Part shown: in pieces, positions 37,115-46,233 of the stretch
How the letters are laid out: every line of letters begins with the position of its first letter
Position numbering within the stretch: the stretch's first letter is position 1
Assembly (NCBI RefSeq): GCF_003464165.1
Contig: NZ_QSEK01000001.1
Coordinates: 68,389-132,388 of the forward strand
Length of the DNA stretch: 64,000 bases
Reading direction: 5' to 3'
From: Eubacterium sp. AM49-13BH
GTDB lineage: Bacteria; Bacillota; Clostridia; Lachnospirales; Lachnospiraceae
The notes under the pieces: model-generated
What the model was told of the DNA's origin: nothing
The model's input: the letters and a program-made list of their open reading frames with translations, nothing else
Database searches by the model: none
Program-made: the position numbers and the translations under genes

Positions 37115-38674
37115 ATGGAAAAGAATGTATTAGAGTTTCTTGAAAACTCACAGAGAATGTATGGGGAAAAGACAGCGTGTGCGGACATGAATAATGAACT
37201 TACATACACACAGCTTATGAATCAGGCAAAGTTCATAGGAAGCTGTCTCTCACTTAAGATTAAGCCTACACAGGGAGTTCCTGTGTATATGGATAAGACA
37301 TGTAATACATTATCTTTATTTATGGGAATTGTGTATGCAGGCGGATATTACTGCATGCTTGATACAACTCATCCGGCTGAGAGAATTAATCTTATATTAG
37401 ATACGATTAAGGCAGATATTCTGGTTGTAGATAATAAGTCAGCCAAGAAAGCAGAAAAGCTCGGATTTCAGGGCGAGATTATTAATCTTGACGAATTACT
37501 TGAAGAATACGATGGACAGGCTGTGGATTCAGAGGCTCAGGAAAGACTGGGAAAGATAAGAGAACAGGCACTTGATACAGATCCTCTGTATTCAATCTTT
37601 ACATCAGGTTCAACAGGAGTTCCTAAGGGAGTTATTGTCAATCACCGTTCAACAATAGATTTTATTGATTGCTTTACGGAAACATTTGGAATTACTAATG
37701 AGGATGTTATAGGTAATCAGGCACCTTTTGACTTTGATGTATCAGTTAAGGATATATATTCAAGTTTAAAGACAGGCGCAACCTTACAGCTCATTCCTAA
37801 GATGTGCTTCTCATTTCCAACCAAGCTGCTTGATTTCCTTGATGACAGAAAGGTTACAACTATTATATGGGCTGTATCAGCGTTATGTATTGTAACAACT
37901 CTTAATGGATTCGAGTATAAGAGACCATCTTCACTTAACAAGATTATGTTCAGCGGAGAGGTTATGCCTATAAAGCATCTTAATGCATGGAGAGTGCAGT
38001 ATCCGGATGCAATGTTTGTTAATCTTTACGGACCAACAGAGATAACATGTAATTGTACATATTATGTTATTGACAGAGAGTTTGGTCTTGACGAGAAGCT
38101 TCCGATGGGAAAGCCATTTGCCAATGAAAGAGTATTCCTGTTAGATGACGAGGATAAGCTTGTTGATGCAGGCAGACCAGGAGAGTTAGGAGAAATATGT
38201 GTATCTGGAACAGCTGTAACCATGGGGTATCTGCGTAATCCTGAAAAGACAGCAGCAGCATTTGTACAGAATCCTCTTAATGACAGATATCTGGAAACTA
38301 TATACCGCACAGGTGATCTTGGTTACTATAGTGAAGACGGTGAACTTTTCTTCTCATCTAGAAAAGACTTCCAGATTAAGCATATGGGACACAGAATCGA
38401 GCTTGGCGAAATTGAGACATACATGAATGCTATAGAGGGACTCCTTAGAAGCTGCTGTATATTTGATACAGATGAGAATAAGATTCTCGGATTCTTTGAG
38501 ATAGAAGGAGCAAGTGAGCTTGACAGAAAGGGCGTAACACATGCCCTCAAAGATAAAGTGCCACAGTGGATGATTCCAAATGTGCTTGTTAAGGTGGAAA
38601 CAATGCCTCTTACTAAGAATGGTAAGATTGACAGAAAAGAACTTATGAAGATATATAAAGAACAGGAGGCATAG
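37115..38674 (+). CDS. DltA-like amino acid adenylation enzyme
   Basis: A 519-residue AMP-forming ligase that activates an amino acid and loads it on a carrier protein. Core motifs in order: TDPLYSIFTSGSTGVPKGVI (A3), NQAPFDFDVSVKDIYSSL (A4, very close to DltA), NLYGPTEITCN (A5), YRTGDLGYYSEDG (A7), MGHRIELGEIE (A8) and NGKIDRKEL with the C-terminal catalytic Lys (A10). It lacks carrier and condensation domains, as DltA does. The carrier protein gene is two genes downstream. D-alanine would be the default guess, but the embedded PLP enzyme gene suggests the substrate may be another amino acid or amine. Confidence 0.88.
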   Translation: MEKNVLEFLENSQRMYGEKTACADMNNELTYTQLMNQAKFIGSCLSLKIKPTQGVPVYMDKTCNTLSLFMGIVYAGGYYCMLDTTHPAERINLILDTIKADILVVDNKSAKKAEKLGFQGEIINLDELLEEYDGQAVDSEAQERLGKIREQALDTDPLYSIFTSGSTGVPKGVIVNHRSTIDFIDCFTETFGITNEDVIGNQAPFDFDVSVKDIYSSLKTGATLQLIPKMCFSFPTKLLDFLDDRKVTTIIWAVSALCIVTTLNGFEYKRPSSLNKIMFSGEVMPIKHLNAWRVQYPDAMFVNLYGPTEITCNCTYYVIDREFGLDEKLPMGKPFANERVFLLDDEDKLVDAGRPGELGEICVSGTAVTMGYLRNPEKTAAAFVQNPLNDRYLETIYRTGDLGYYSEDGELFFSSRKDFQIKHMGHRIELGEIETYMNAIEGLLRSCCIFDTDENKILGFFEIEGASELDRKGVTHALKDKVPQWMIPNVLVKVETMPLTKNGKIDRKELMKIYKEQEA

Positions 38675-38675
38675 A

Positions 38676-39914
38676 ATGTTAGGAGTTAATGAATTAAAAG
38701 AGATTGCCATAAAATGTGGAACACCATCGTATATATTTGACACAGATGAGCTATGTGCAAGGATTGATGCCATTCAGCAGATTCTAGGATGTGGAGTTAC
38801 AGTGTGTTATGCAATGAAGGCCAATCCGTTTCTTATAAGCGTGCTTGACAAGAAGCTTGATAAATTCGAGGTATGTTCTCCAGGTGAATTTGCAATATGC
38901 GAAAAAGAGGGCATAAACAGGGAGAAGATAGTCCTTTCGGGTGTTAATAAGGAAAAGAAAGATATCCTCTACACAATGAAGACAGGTGCTGTTGGAATCT
39001 ACACTGTGGAATCGCTTAACCAGCTTGAACTTATCAATTCATGTGCAGTTGAGTGTGGTATTAAAGTTAAGGTCCTTATAAGAGTTACAAGCGGCAACCA
39101 GTTCGGTATTAATGAGCGTCAGGTATATGAGATTGCAGACAGAAAGGATGAACTTAAGGGAATTATTATTGAGGGAATCCAGTGCTATTCGGGAACACAG
39201 AAGAAAAAATTAAGCCAGATAGAGTCAGAGGTTGTGTGGTTACAGGCAATAGCACATACATGTGAGGCTGAACATGGTGTTAAGCTTAATGAGATTGAAT
39301 ATGGACCAGGTCTTTCAGTCGATTACTTCGTTACAGATAAATGTGATGCAATGAATACTGATTTTGACGAGCTTAAAGAGTTTGCTGCGATGATTAAAGA
39401 AATGTCCGAAAAATTCAATGTTACTCTTGAGATGGGGCGATATATTGCAGCTACCTGTGGAGTTCTTATAAGCAGAATTGCTGATATGAAGATGAATGAC
39501 ACAACAAGATATGCAATTATTGACAGCGGAATTAATCATATTAATTATTATGGACAGGCTATGGCTATGAAGAAACCAAGATGTGAATTCATTCCAATGG
39601 AGTACACAGAAGAGTTTGCTGATGGCGTAGATCATGATGTGGAAGTGTACTCACAGGGAGTGCAGCCATATAACATATGCGGTTCATTATGTACAGTAGG
39701 AGATGTAATTGTTAAGAATCTTGAATTAAAGGATGCTAAGATTGGTGATATGATAGCGTTTTATAATATTGGTGCATATTCTGTCACAGAGGGAATTTAT
39801 CTTTTCTTAAGCCGCAGAATGCCGGCAATTGTGATGTATTCTAAGAAAAATGGTTACAGAGTTATAAGAAAACCTATTGAAACATTTTTAATAAATAGCA
39901 GTAATACACAATAA
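38676..39914 (+). CDS. PLP fold-type III enzyme, diaminopimelate-decarboxylase-like
   Basis: A 412-residue alanine-racemase-fold enzyme of the LysA group. VTVCYAMKANPFLISVL holds the PLP Lys; FEVCSPGEFAICEKEGI, IEYGPGLSVDYF, LEMGRYIAATCGVLI (LysA has EPGR) and CGSLCTVGDVI (the Cys-x-x-x-Asp of the shared active site) follow, and AFYNIGAYSVTEG holds the late Tyr. It starts 2 bases after the DltA-like gene and has AGGAGG. Standard dlt operons have no such gene. It may make the amine or D-amino acid that the adenylation enzyme uses. True lysine biosynthesis is less likely given this setting and the altered motifs. Confidence 0.85.
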   Translation: MLGVNELKEIAIKCGTPSYIFDTDELCARIDAIQQILGCGVTVCYAMKANPFLISVLDKKLDKFEVCSPGEFAICEKEGINREKIVLSGVNKEKKDILYTMKTGAVGIYTVESLNQLELINSCAVECGIKVKVLIRVTSGNQFGINERQVYEIADRKDELKGIIIEGIQCYSGTQKKKLSQIESEVVWLQAIAHTCEAEHGVKLNEIEYGPGLSVDYFVTDKCDAMNTDFDELKEFAAMIKEMSEKFNVTLEMGRYIAATCGVLISRIADMKMNDTTRYAIIDSGINHINYYGQAMAMKKPRCEFIPMEYTEEFADGVDHDVEVYSQGVQPYNICGSLCTVGDVIVKNLELKDAKIGDMIAFYNIGAYSVTEGIYLFLSRRMPAIVMYSKKNGYRVIRKPIETFLINSSNTQ

Positions 39915-39940
39915 TTTTACAATTTTGTAACAAAATATGA

Positions 39941-39969
39941 TTGACTATATGCGAATGAGAAGATAGAAT
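39941..39969 (+). promoter_or_regulatory. Internal promoter upstream of the carrier-protein gene
   Basis: TTGACT at 39941-39946 and TAGAAT at 39964-39969 with a 17-bp spacer. It would give the carrier protein and MBOAT/SGNH genes their own transcript in addition to read-through from the operon. Confidence 0.55.
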
Positions 39970-40023
39970 GTTTTCTGTTCACAGATGTGTGATCAATAGA
40001 TTTTAATATTTGCGAGGTTTATT

Positions 40024-40248
40024 ATGGATCAGTTATTAGACATTTTGAATGAAATTAACAGTGATGTGGATTATGAAATTTGTGATACTCTTATCGATGA
40101 TGGTATATTCAGCTCATTTGATATTGTATCACTTGTTGGTGAGTTAAACGATGCATTTGACATCGATATCACACCAGTTGATATAGTACCTGAGAACTTT
40201 AATTCAGCAGAAGCTATGTGGGAGATGATTCAGCGTCTGCAGGATTAA
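40024..40248 (+). CDS. DltC-like acyl/aminoacyl carrier protein
   Basis: A 74-residue acidic four-helix carrier protein. DDGIFSSFDIVSLVGEL contains the phosphopantetheine attachment Ser (about residue 31) in the S-[LF]-D context, and ELNDAFDIDITPVDIVPENF is the usual helix-3 region. GCGAGG precedes the ATG. It probably receives the residue activated by the enzyme at 37115 and hands it to the MBOAT at 40272, as DltC does for D-alanine. Confidence 0.9.
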   Translation: MDQLLDILNEINSDVDYEICDTLIDDGIFSSFDIVSLVGELNDAFDIDITPVDIVPENFNSAEAMWEMIQRLQD

Positions 40249-40271
40249 TCCGGAAAGCGGGGTAAAATAAT

Positions 40272-41861
40272 ATGTCACTAGTTTCTACCGGATTTCTGGT
40301 ATTTTTATTAGTGGGAGTAATTGTATATTATCTTATACCTAAGAAGGCACAGTGGGCATGGCTTTTGATATTAAGCTATGCCTACTATTTATGTTCGGGA
40401 TATAAGACGGTTGTATTTATATTACTTACAACAATTGTTACTTTTACATCAGGAATCCTTTTAGAGAGAACAGAGGATAATCTTGCCAGGAGCCTTAAAG
40501 CAGAAGGGCTTGCAAGAGAGGATAAAAAGGCTTTAAAAGAAAAGGCAAAGACATATAAAAAGAGGGTTGTAGTTATTGCTCTTCTTCTGGTATTTGGTGT
40601 GCTTGCAGTTGTTAAGTACCATAATTTTGCGATTGAGAATGTTAATGGCATAATTAAGGCATTTGGTGGCAATGGCAGGATATCAACATTTACACTGCTT
40701 CTTCCACTTGGAATATCTTTCTATTCATTCCAGTCGATATCATATGTTATTGATGTATACAGAGGCAAGGTAAAGGCATGTAATAACATTTTTAAATATG
40801 CTTTGTTTGTTTCGTATTTTCCTCAGATAACACAGGGACCTATCGGGAGATATGACAGACTTGCACCACAGTTTCTGGCAGAGCACAAGTATGATCTTGC
40901 AGTTATCCAGCATGGATTGCAGCGTATGGCCTGGGGACTTTTCAAAAAGTTCATTATAGCTGACCGTGCAGGAGTCGTGTCTGATCTGGTATTTAATAAT
41001 CCAGGCCAGTATCATGGAATATATGTAATAATAGGCGTTCTAGCGTATTGTGCACAGCTATACGGAGATTTTGCCGGTGGAATCGATATGGTTATGGGTG
41101 CTTCCGAGATGTTTGGAATCCACCTGGATGATAATTTCAGGCAGCCATTCTTCTCTCATTCTATTGGAGAGTTCTGGCGCAGATGGCACATAACACTTGG
41201 TACATGGATGAAGGATTATGTGTTCTATCCGTTCAGCCTGAGTAAAGCCATGAATAAGCTGGGTAAGTTCTTCAAGAAACACAGCAAAACAAGATTTGGT
41301 AAATATATGGCGAAGGCATTGCCTATATGTCTGGCAGATTTACTCATATTCTTTATAGTAGGTGTATGGCATGGGGCAGCATGGAAGTATATCGTATATG
41401 GTATGTACAATGGTATAATCATGAGCTTTAGCAGTATTATGGCACCTGTTTATGAAAAAATGTTTAAAATAACACATATTAACAAGACTGCACGCTGGTA
41501 CAGAGGATGGCAGATAATAAGAACATTTATACTTGTTAATATAAGCTGGTATTTTGATAACGCAGCTACTCTTACAGATGCATTCAGACTTATGGGAAAT
41601 ACATTTAAACATGCATCATTCAGCATGGATGCAGTTGTAAAAATGTCTGGAAGCCAGCTGGATTTGATTATATTACTTGCAGGCTGCTTTGTATGGCTTA
41701 TTGTAAGCATACTTAAAGAGAAAGGCATTGTAATCAGGGAAGCTCTTGACAGAAAGCCGCTGATTATCAGATGGGCTGTATATATAGCTCTTGTTATGTC
41801 GGTTGCAATGCTTGGCTATATTTCTAATACATCGGGTGGATTTATGTACGCCCAGTTCTAA
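40272..41861 (+). CDS. MBOAT acyltransferase, DltB/AlgI family
   Basis: A 529-residue paralogue of the protein at 18481-20073, with the same motif order: PQITQGPIGRYDRLAPQFLA, QLYGDFAGGIDMVMGASEMF, SIGEFWRRWHITLGTWMKDY then VFYPFSLSK, and IVGVWHGAAWKYIVYG with the catalytic His near 367. With the adenylation enzyme and carrier protein upstream, this copy fits the DltB role: moving the carrier-bound residue across the membrane to a surface polymer. Followed by two SGNH proteins in place of DltD. Confidence 0.93.
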   Translation: MSLVSTGFLVFLLVGVIVYYLIPKKAQWAWLLILSYAYYLCSGYKTVVFILLTTIVTFTSGILLERTEDNLARSLKAEGLAREDKKALKEKAKTYKKRVVVIALLLVFGVLAVVKYHNFAIENVNGIIKAFGGNGRISTFTLLLPLGISFYSFQSISYVIDVYRGKVKACNNIFKYALFVSYFPQITQGPIGRYDRLAPQFLAEHKYDLAVIQHGLQRMAWGLFKKFIIADRAGVVSDLVFNNPGQYHGIYVIIGVLAYCAQLYGDFAGGIDMVMGASEMFGIHLDDNFRQPFFSHSIGEFWRRWHITLGTWMKDYVFYPFSLSKAMNKLGKFFKKHSKTRFGKYMAKALPICLADLLIFFIVGVWHGAAWKYIVYGMYNGIIMSFSSIMAPVYEKMFKITHINKTARWYRGWQIIRTFILVNISWYFDNAATLTDAFRLMGNTFKHASFSMDAVVKMSGSQLDLIILLAGCFVWLIVSILKEKGIVIREALDRKPLIIRWAVYIALVMSVAMLGYISNTSGGFMYAQF

Positions 41862-41879
41862 TCAGAGGTGCAGGATACC

Positions 41880-42952
41880 ATGAAGAAGAAAGCATTTAGA
41901 GAGATATTAAAATATGTGAGGGTGATAGTATTCTTTGCGGTTATAACTATACTTGTTGAAGCGGTTAATTATGTAATGGTTCAGCCGGGGTATGCAAGAT
42001 ATATAATCCATACAGTTGACAATCCGGATGATGGCTCTGATTATGATTGCATTGTAGTGGGAGCTTCACATGGAAGGCTTCAATTGACCCACATTATTTT
42101 CTGGAAATGGAATATGCAGTTAATCCAATTAATATGTGTATTCAGGGCGCCACGGTTATTGATAATTATTATATGATCAGAGAAGCGTGCAATAATAATG
42201 ACGTAAAGAAGATAATTCTTGAACTTGATTATCAGTACTGGAATAAGAATCTGAAACGTGATTCGGATTTTGGAGATCTTCTTGTATATGGGCAGCTTCC
42301 GTTTACAAGTCTTAAAATGGAGTATATAGTAAGCCAGCTTATGGATAAAGACTTCAGGACAATATATTTCAGAAGATATGCATTTGCAAAAAATTGGAAA
42401 ACGGCTAAGAAATATATGGCTATAAAGAAGACTGATGAATATAAGAATTTCCAGATTGAGGGTGTTGCCGGAATTGATACAGAAGGACCATATCAGGGAT
42501 TGGGATTTTTCTATCGAACCAAGGTAACTGATAAGAAGGGAAAGCTTAATCCATCATCATGGACATATGATGATCTTAATCCTAAGGTGCAGAAATATTT
42601 TCAGAAGATAGTTAAGTATTGTAAGGACAATGGAATTGAGCTTATATGTGTTACTGCACCAATTCCACCATCGTCGGTTGTTTCGGGTGGTGCCAATGAG
42701 GCTGATACATATTTTAGGCAGATATGTGATGAGAATAATGTAAGGTATATAGATGGCAATCTTATTAAGAATGAGATTCTTAATGTAAGTGATGATGATT
42801 TCTCTGACTGGGAAGGCCATATGAACGGAGAGCTTGCTGAGCAGTTCTCAGAGGTACTCACAGATATACTTAAAAAGGATGATTGTTCAGAATATTTTTA
42901 CAGCAGTTATGATGAGTGCATAGAGGCAATTAAAGCGAGGGGCAATGAGTAA
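41880..42952 (+). pseudogene. SGNH-like partner protein of the MBOAT, interrupted by a frameshift
   Basis: Two overlapping frames (from ATG 41880, and to the stop at 42952) read as one protein like its neighbours at 17411 and 42945. The first gives an N-terminal anchor, YARYIIHTVDN and IVVGASHG at about 61; the second continues ASIDPHYFLEMEYAVNPINM, ELDYQYWNKNL and the late DWEGHMNGELAEQ. One base is missing near 42073 (GGA(A)AGGCTTC would read GASHGKASIDP), exactly at the nucleophile motif. With that base the gene would be an intact DltD-like partner of the MBOAT. It overlaps the next gene by 8 bases. Confidence 0.8.
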
Positions 42953-44009
42953 TAGAATATTAAAATATGTCAGGGCTGTGGTGTTTATTGCCATAGTGGC
43001 CGGGCTTATCAAATGTATGGATTATGCGATGATGCCATCAGGCTATATAAGATACATTATACATGAGGCTGACAATGCAGATACTGATGAAGGATATGAC
43101 AATATAATAATTGGAGCTTCACATGCAAGATCTGCTATAAATCCAGTAAAGCTCGATGAAGCCGGGGCATCTGACAATGCATTTAATCTTGCAATACCAG
43201 GCGAGACTGTAACGGATTCATATTATCTTTTAATGGAGAGTGACAGACATAATAATGTAAAAAGAGTTATATATGACCTTGATTATCAGTACTGGTGCAA
43301 TTATGCAGAGAGGGAGTTTGAAGACTGTTTCATATACACATGGCTTCCTTTCAGTAATGTAAAGCTTAAGTATATAGCTGATAATCTGCTCACAAAGGAT
43401 TTTCGTACGGTATATTCAAAGAGATGGGCTTATGAGATATCACCGTCTGCTATTATGAATAATCTTAAGGTTAAGAACAGCGCGGCGTACCGCAACTACA
43501 GTATGGATGCAGTTGAGATACATGATGCCGGAGGACCTTATTCAGCCAAAGGATTTTTCTATAGAGATATGAAGATGGACAGCCTCGTGCCATCTGATAT
43601 TGTTGCATGGGATGAGAGTGGAATCAGTGATAAGGTTCTGGATTCATTTGAAAAGACTGTCCAATATTGTAAGAAGAATAATATTGAACTGGTATGCGTT
43701 ACATCACCTATTACGCCGACAACATCAGTTAACGGTTATTCGGAACAGGCAGGAGCGTATTTTACGAGGCTTTGTGAAGAATATGGTGTTGAATATTATG
43801 ATTTCAATCTGTTAACAATGGATACACTTCCAAGAACAGATGATGACTTCTTTGATGAAGAAGGTCATATGCTTGGAGAACTTGCCGACAGATATTCAGA
43901 TATACTGGCATCAGTTCTTCTTGACAAATGTGACAAAAGTACCGCTTTTTATGGTACTTATGCACAGTTAGAGCTGGCAGTTTATGAAAATTATGTGACA
44001 AAACAGTGA
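42945..44009 (+). CDS. SGNH-hydrolase-like membrane-anchored protein (DltD/AlgX-like role)
   Basis: A 354-residue protein with an N-terminal membrane helix (about 7-27) and outside SGNH domain. IIIGASHARSAINPVK holds the presumed nucleophile Ser, YDLDYQYWCNY is shared by all three paralogues, and FFDEEGHMLGELADRYS holds the Asp/His pair. VCVTSPITPTTS is near identical to the text in the 17411 protein. Last gene of the Dlt-like operon. Having two such proteins after one MBOAT suggests they act on different acceptors or as a pair. Confidence 0.78.
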   Translation: MSNRILKYVRAVVFIAIVAGLIKCMDYAMMPSGYIRYIIHEADNADTDEGYDNIIIGASHARSAINPVKLDEAGASDNAFNLAIPGETVTDSYYLLMESDRHNNVKRVIYDLDYQYWCNYAEREFEDCFIYTWLPFSNVKLKYIADNLLTKDFRTVYSKRWAYEISPSAIMNNLKVKNSAAYRNYSMDAVEIHDAGGPYSAKGFFYRDMKMDSLVPSDIVAWDESGISDKVLDSFEKTVQYCKKNNIELVCVTSPITPTTSVNGYSEQAGAYFTRLCEEYGVEYYDFNLLTMDTLPRTDDDFFDEEGHMLGELADRYSDILASVLLDKCDKSTAFYGTYAQLELAVYENYVTKQ

Positions 44010-44170
44010 AACTGACAAAATATGCTTGCTATAAACATAACAATGTGCTAAACTTCATTCACTGCATATGTTGAATCTGCAGGTAGTAAAGAGTCGTGAT
44101 GTACTACATATCTGTTATTGCATTTGGGACACTTAGCTGCGCCAGAGGAAGTCATATGTATTAATAATAC

Positions 44171-44185
44171 GCCTGCTATGCAGGC
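44171..44185. other. Small perfect hairpin upstream of tRNA-Leu
   Basis: GCCTGC-TAT-GCAGGC at 44171-44185, 7 bp before the tRNA. No T tract of note follows, so it may be a weak terminator or a processing signal. The surrounding 44010-44192 holds no gene I can support. Confidence 0.4.
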
Positions 44186-44192
44186 ACTTTAC

Positions 44193-44279
44193 GCCGGTGT
44201 GGCGGAACTGGCAGACGCACAGGACTTAAAATCCTGCGGGACTTATACTCCCATACGGGTTCGATTCCCGTTGCCGGCA
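44193..44279 (+). tRNA. tRNA-Leu (anticodon UAA)
   Basis: 87-nt class II tRNA. Acceptor arms GCCGGTG and TGCCGGC pair with wobbles, anticodon stem CAGGA/TCCTG encloses CTTAAAA with anticodon TAA, a long variable arm (GGGACTTATACTCCC) marks Leu, and the T arm reads ACGGGTTCGATTCCCGT. CCA is not encoded. A terminator follows directly. Confidence 0.96.
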
Positions 44280-44288
44280 TATTAATAA

Positions 44289-44328
44289 AGAGCTGTACAT
44301 AACTATGGTTATGTATGGCTCTTTTTTC
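44289..44328 (+). terminator. Rho-independent terminator after tRNA-Leu
   Basis: AGAGC-TG-TACATAAC pairs with GTTATGTA-TG-GCTCT (44289-44322), followed by TTTTTT. Confidence 0.9.
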
Positions 44329-44388
44329 TTGCTATATAGAAGTACAAGTCGTACAATTAAGGAAGATTATTACGATGGGGGACAATCA

Positions 44389-45540
44389 ATGATTAATAAT
44401 AGAAAACGCATTATTATAATTTCTGTTCTTAGTGCAGCAGCAGTTGTGGCGGCTATCATGTGTGTTGTTATGACACGCAGAATAAGAGGAGGTAATCCTA
44501 CAGGAGAGGCTTTATCACAGAATGTTAATCCGATAGAGTCTTCTTCACAGACAGAAGAACCAACTGTGTATGTAGATAATACGGTCGACATAATTGACGT
44601 TAATTCGAAGACAAGACCATTTGCAGTGTCTGTTAATAATACACCAGTAGCTGTACAGGTGCAGACCGGACTTAATAAGGCATATATTGTATATGAACTT
44701 CCAACAGAGAGTTATACATGCAGACTTCTTGCCTTGTTCAAGGTAGAGGATTCAGATGTTACAGATGAAGCACCACAGGAGATTGTTGGGTCAGGCAATG
44801 TAAGTCAGACAGATACGGTTATTGGAACAATAAGAAGTGCAAGACATAATTTCCTTGATTTCTGTTTTGAATCAGATGCGATATTTGTACATTTTGGCGG
44901 AAGCACTTACGCTGAGAGTGATGAGGCAAAGACTGGAATTAACTGGATTAACGGCTTCTACAACAGTGCATATTACTGGAGACATAATCCGGAAGGACTT
45001 GCAACAGAGCACACAGCATATACATCGCTTTACAGGTTAAAGAGTGCAGTACAAGAAAAAGGCTTTAATGCTGAGGCTGAGAATGCATCGGATACAGTGC
45101 TGCTTAATTATGATGTATCAGATGTTGACCTTTCAAAAAGAGAAGATGCAATCAGTGCATCTTCTGTGTATGTGCCTTACAGCAGTTATCAGTACACAAC
45201 ATTTACATATGATGCTGCGTCAGGCAATTACTTAAGATTCGCGAGTGGCGAGCCAAGTATTGACCACGAAACAGGCAAGCAGTTTAATACTAAGAATATT
45301 ATTGTGCAGAAGATTACACACAGCATGATGGATGATAATTACTGCTGGAATCTTCATACTGTTGGCAGAGGGGAAGGCTATTACATAACTAACGGTTATG
45401 CTGTTCCAATCCAGTGGAGTAAGTCAGACCGTTATTCCAAGACAGTGTATACATATGCAGATGGAACAGAGATTAATGTAAGTGATGGAAGAACATACAT
45501 AGAAGTGTCTGATGTAACTATGACTGTTGAAGTGGAATAG
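44389..45540 (+). CDS. DUF3048/YerB-family membrane-anchored protein
   Basis: A 383-residue protein with an N-terminal membrane anchor (about 6-26) and a Ser/Thr-rich linker, then a DUF3048 domain: RPFAVSVNNTPVAVQVQTGL, KAYIVYELPTESYTCRLLAL, GTIRSARHNFLDFCFESDA and IFVHFGGSTYAE. The ATG at 44389 has GGGGGA upstream; the longer frame from 44305 runs through the terminator and is unlikely. YerB-type proteins occur widely in Firmicutes with no settled function. It stands alone between tRNA-Leu and a small membrane protein gene. Confidence 0.88.
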   Translation: MINNRKRIIIISVLSAAAVVAAIMCVVMTRRIRGGNPTGEALSQNVNPIESSSQTEEPTVYVDNTVDIIDVNSKTRPFAVSVNNTPVAVQVQTGLNKAYIVYELPTESYTCRLLALFKVEDSDVTDEAPQEIVGSGNVSQTDTVIGTIRSARHNFLDFCFESDAIFVHFGGSTYAESDEAKTGINWINGFYNSAYYWRHNPEGLATEHTAYTSLYRLKSAVQEKGFNAEAENASDTVLLNYDVSDVDLSKREDAISASSVYVPYSSYQYTTFTYDAASGNYLRFASGEPSIDHETGKQFNTKNIIVQKITHSMMDDNYCWNLHTVGRGEGYYITNGYAVPIQWSKSDRYSKTVYTYADGTEINVSDGRTYIEVSDVTMTVEVE

Positions 45541-45595
45541 TACAATAGATGGAAGCATATACTTCTATTATTCAACAATAATGGAGGTGTGCATT

Positions 45596-46117
45596 GTGAA
45601 CAAGACAATCAAAAAACTTAATATAACAATGATAATAGGGATTCTGGCAGTATGGGTGTCAGGGTCCCTGTTTCATTTTGTGTATGACTGGACGGGAAGG
45701 AATACATTTGTCGGGCTGTTTTTTCCAACTAATGAATCAACATGGGAACATATGAAGCTGACGTTCCTGCCTATGAATCTGTATGGAATCTATACATGGT
45801 ATGCATTAAAGGACAGATACGAAGCAAGCGGCTTTGCGGTTTTACTCGGTGCAAATGTGGCAACATGGGCAATTCCGTTTCTGTACTACACATATATGGG
45901 AGTACTCGGATTTTCAAAAATGTGGCTTGATATTGCAACATTTTTTGTGGCAGTGCTAATCGGTTTCGCTGTGGAGTATCATGTGTTAAGATGTGCCGGG
46001 CATGAGAGCTTTGTACTTGGAACATGGATTATGGCAATTGTTGATTTTGTGATGGCAGCAGCATTTGTTTCATGCTCGTATGGTGCGCCTGAACTTGGCA
46101 TATTTGCAAAACCTTAA
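45596..46117 (+). CDS. Small polytopic membrane protein (DUF6512-like)
   Basis: A 173-residue protein with five or six helices. GSLFHFVYDWTGRNTFVGLF, FPTNESTWEHMKLTFLPM and EYHVLRCAGHESF are conserved-looking loops; the NESTWEH text is typical of DUF6512 proteins. The start is most likely GTG 45596, which has GGAGGTG seven bases upstream. No function is known. No clear terminator separates it from the GntR operon, which has its own promoter. Confidence 0.8.
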   Translation: MNKTIKKLNITMIIGILAVWVSGSLFHFVYDWTGRNTFVGLFFPTNESTWEHMKLTFLPMNLYGIYTWYALKDRYEASGFAVLLGANVATWAIPFLYYTYMGVLGFSKMWLDIATFFVAVLIGFAVEYHVLRCAGHESFVLGTWIMAIVDFVMAAAFVSCSYGAPELGIFAKP

Positions 46118-46126
46118 AAATAACAG

Positions 46127-46186
46127 TTGACAATATCTAATTATAATAGTATGCTATAACTGTACTAATCAATATAGTACAGTTAT
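46127..46186 (+). promoter_or_regulatory. Promoter with a perfect 12-bp dyad operator for the GntR/ABC operon
   Basis: TTGACA (46127-46132) and TATGCT (46150-46155) are 17 bp apart. Immediately after the -10 lies ATAACTGTACTA (46156-46167) with its exact inverse TAGTACAGTTAT (46175-46186), 7-bp spacer. YtrA-type GntR proteins bind such dyads to repress their own operon, so the gene at 46234 is the likely binder. Confidence 0.8.
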
Positions 46187-46233
46187 TACGCAAGCTTGTA
46201 ACCAGTTAAAATAAACACAGAAAGGAATGGAAC

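Noticed and set aside
44305..44388. Longer N-terminus for the DUF3048 protein
   Set aside because: The extension would be translated from the tRNA terminator stem; ATG 44389 has GGGGGA and starts the membrane anchor.
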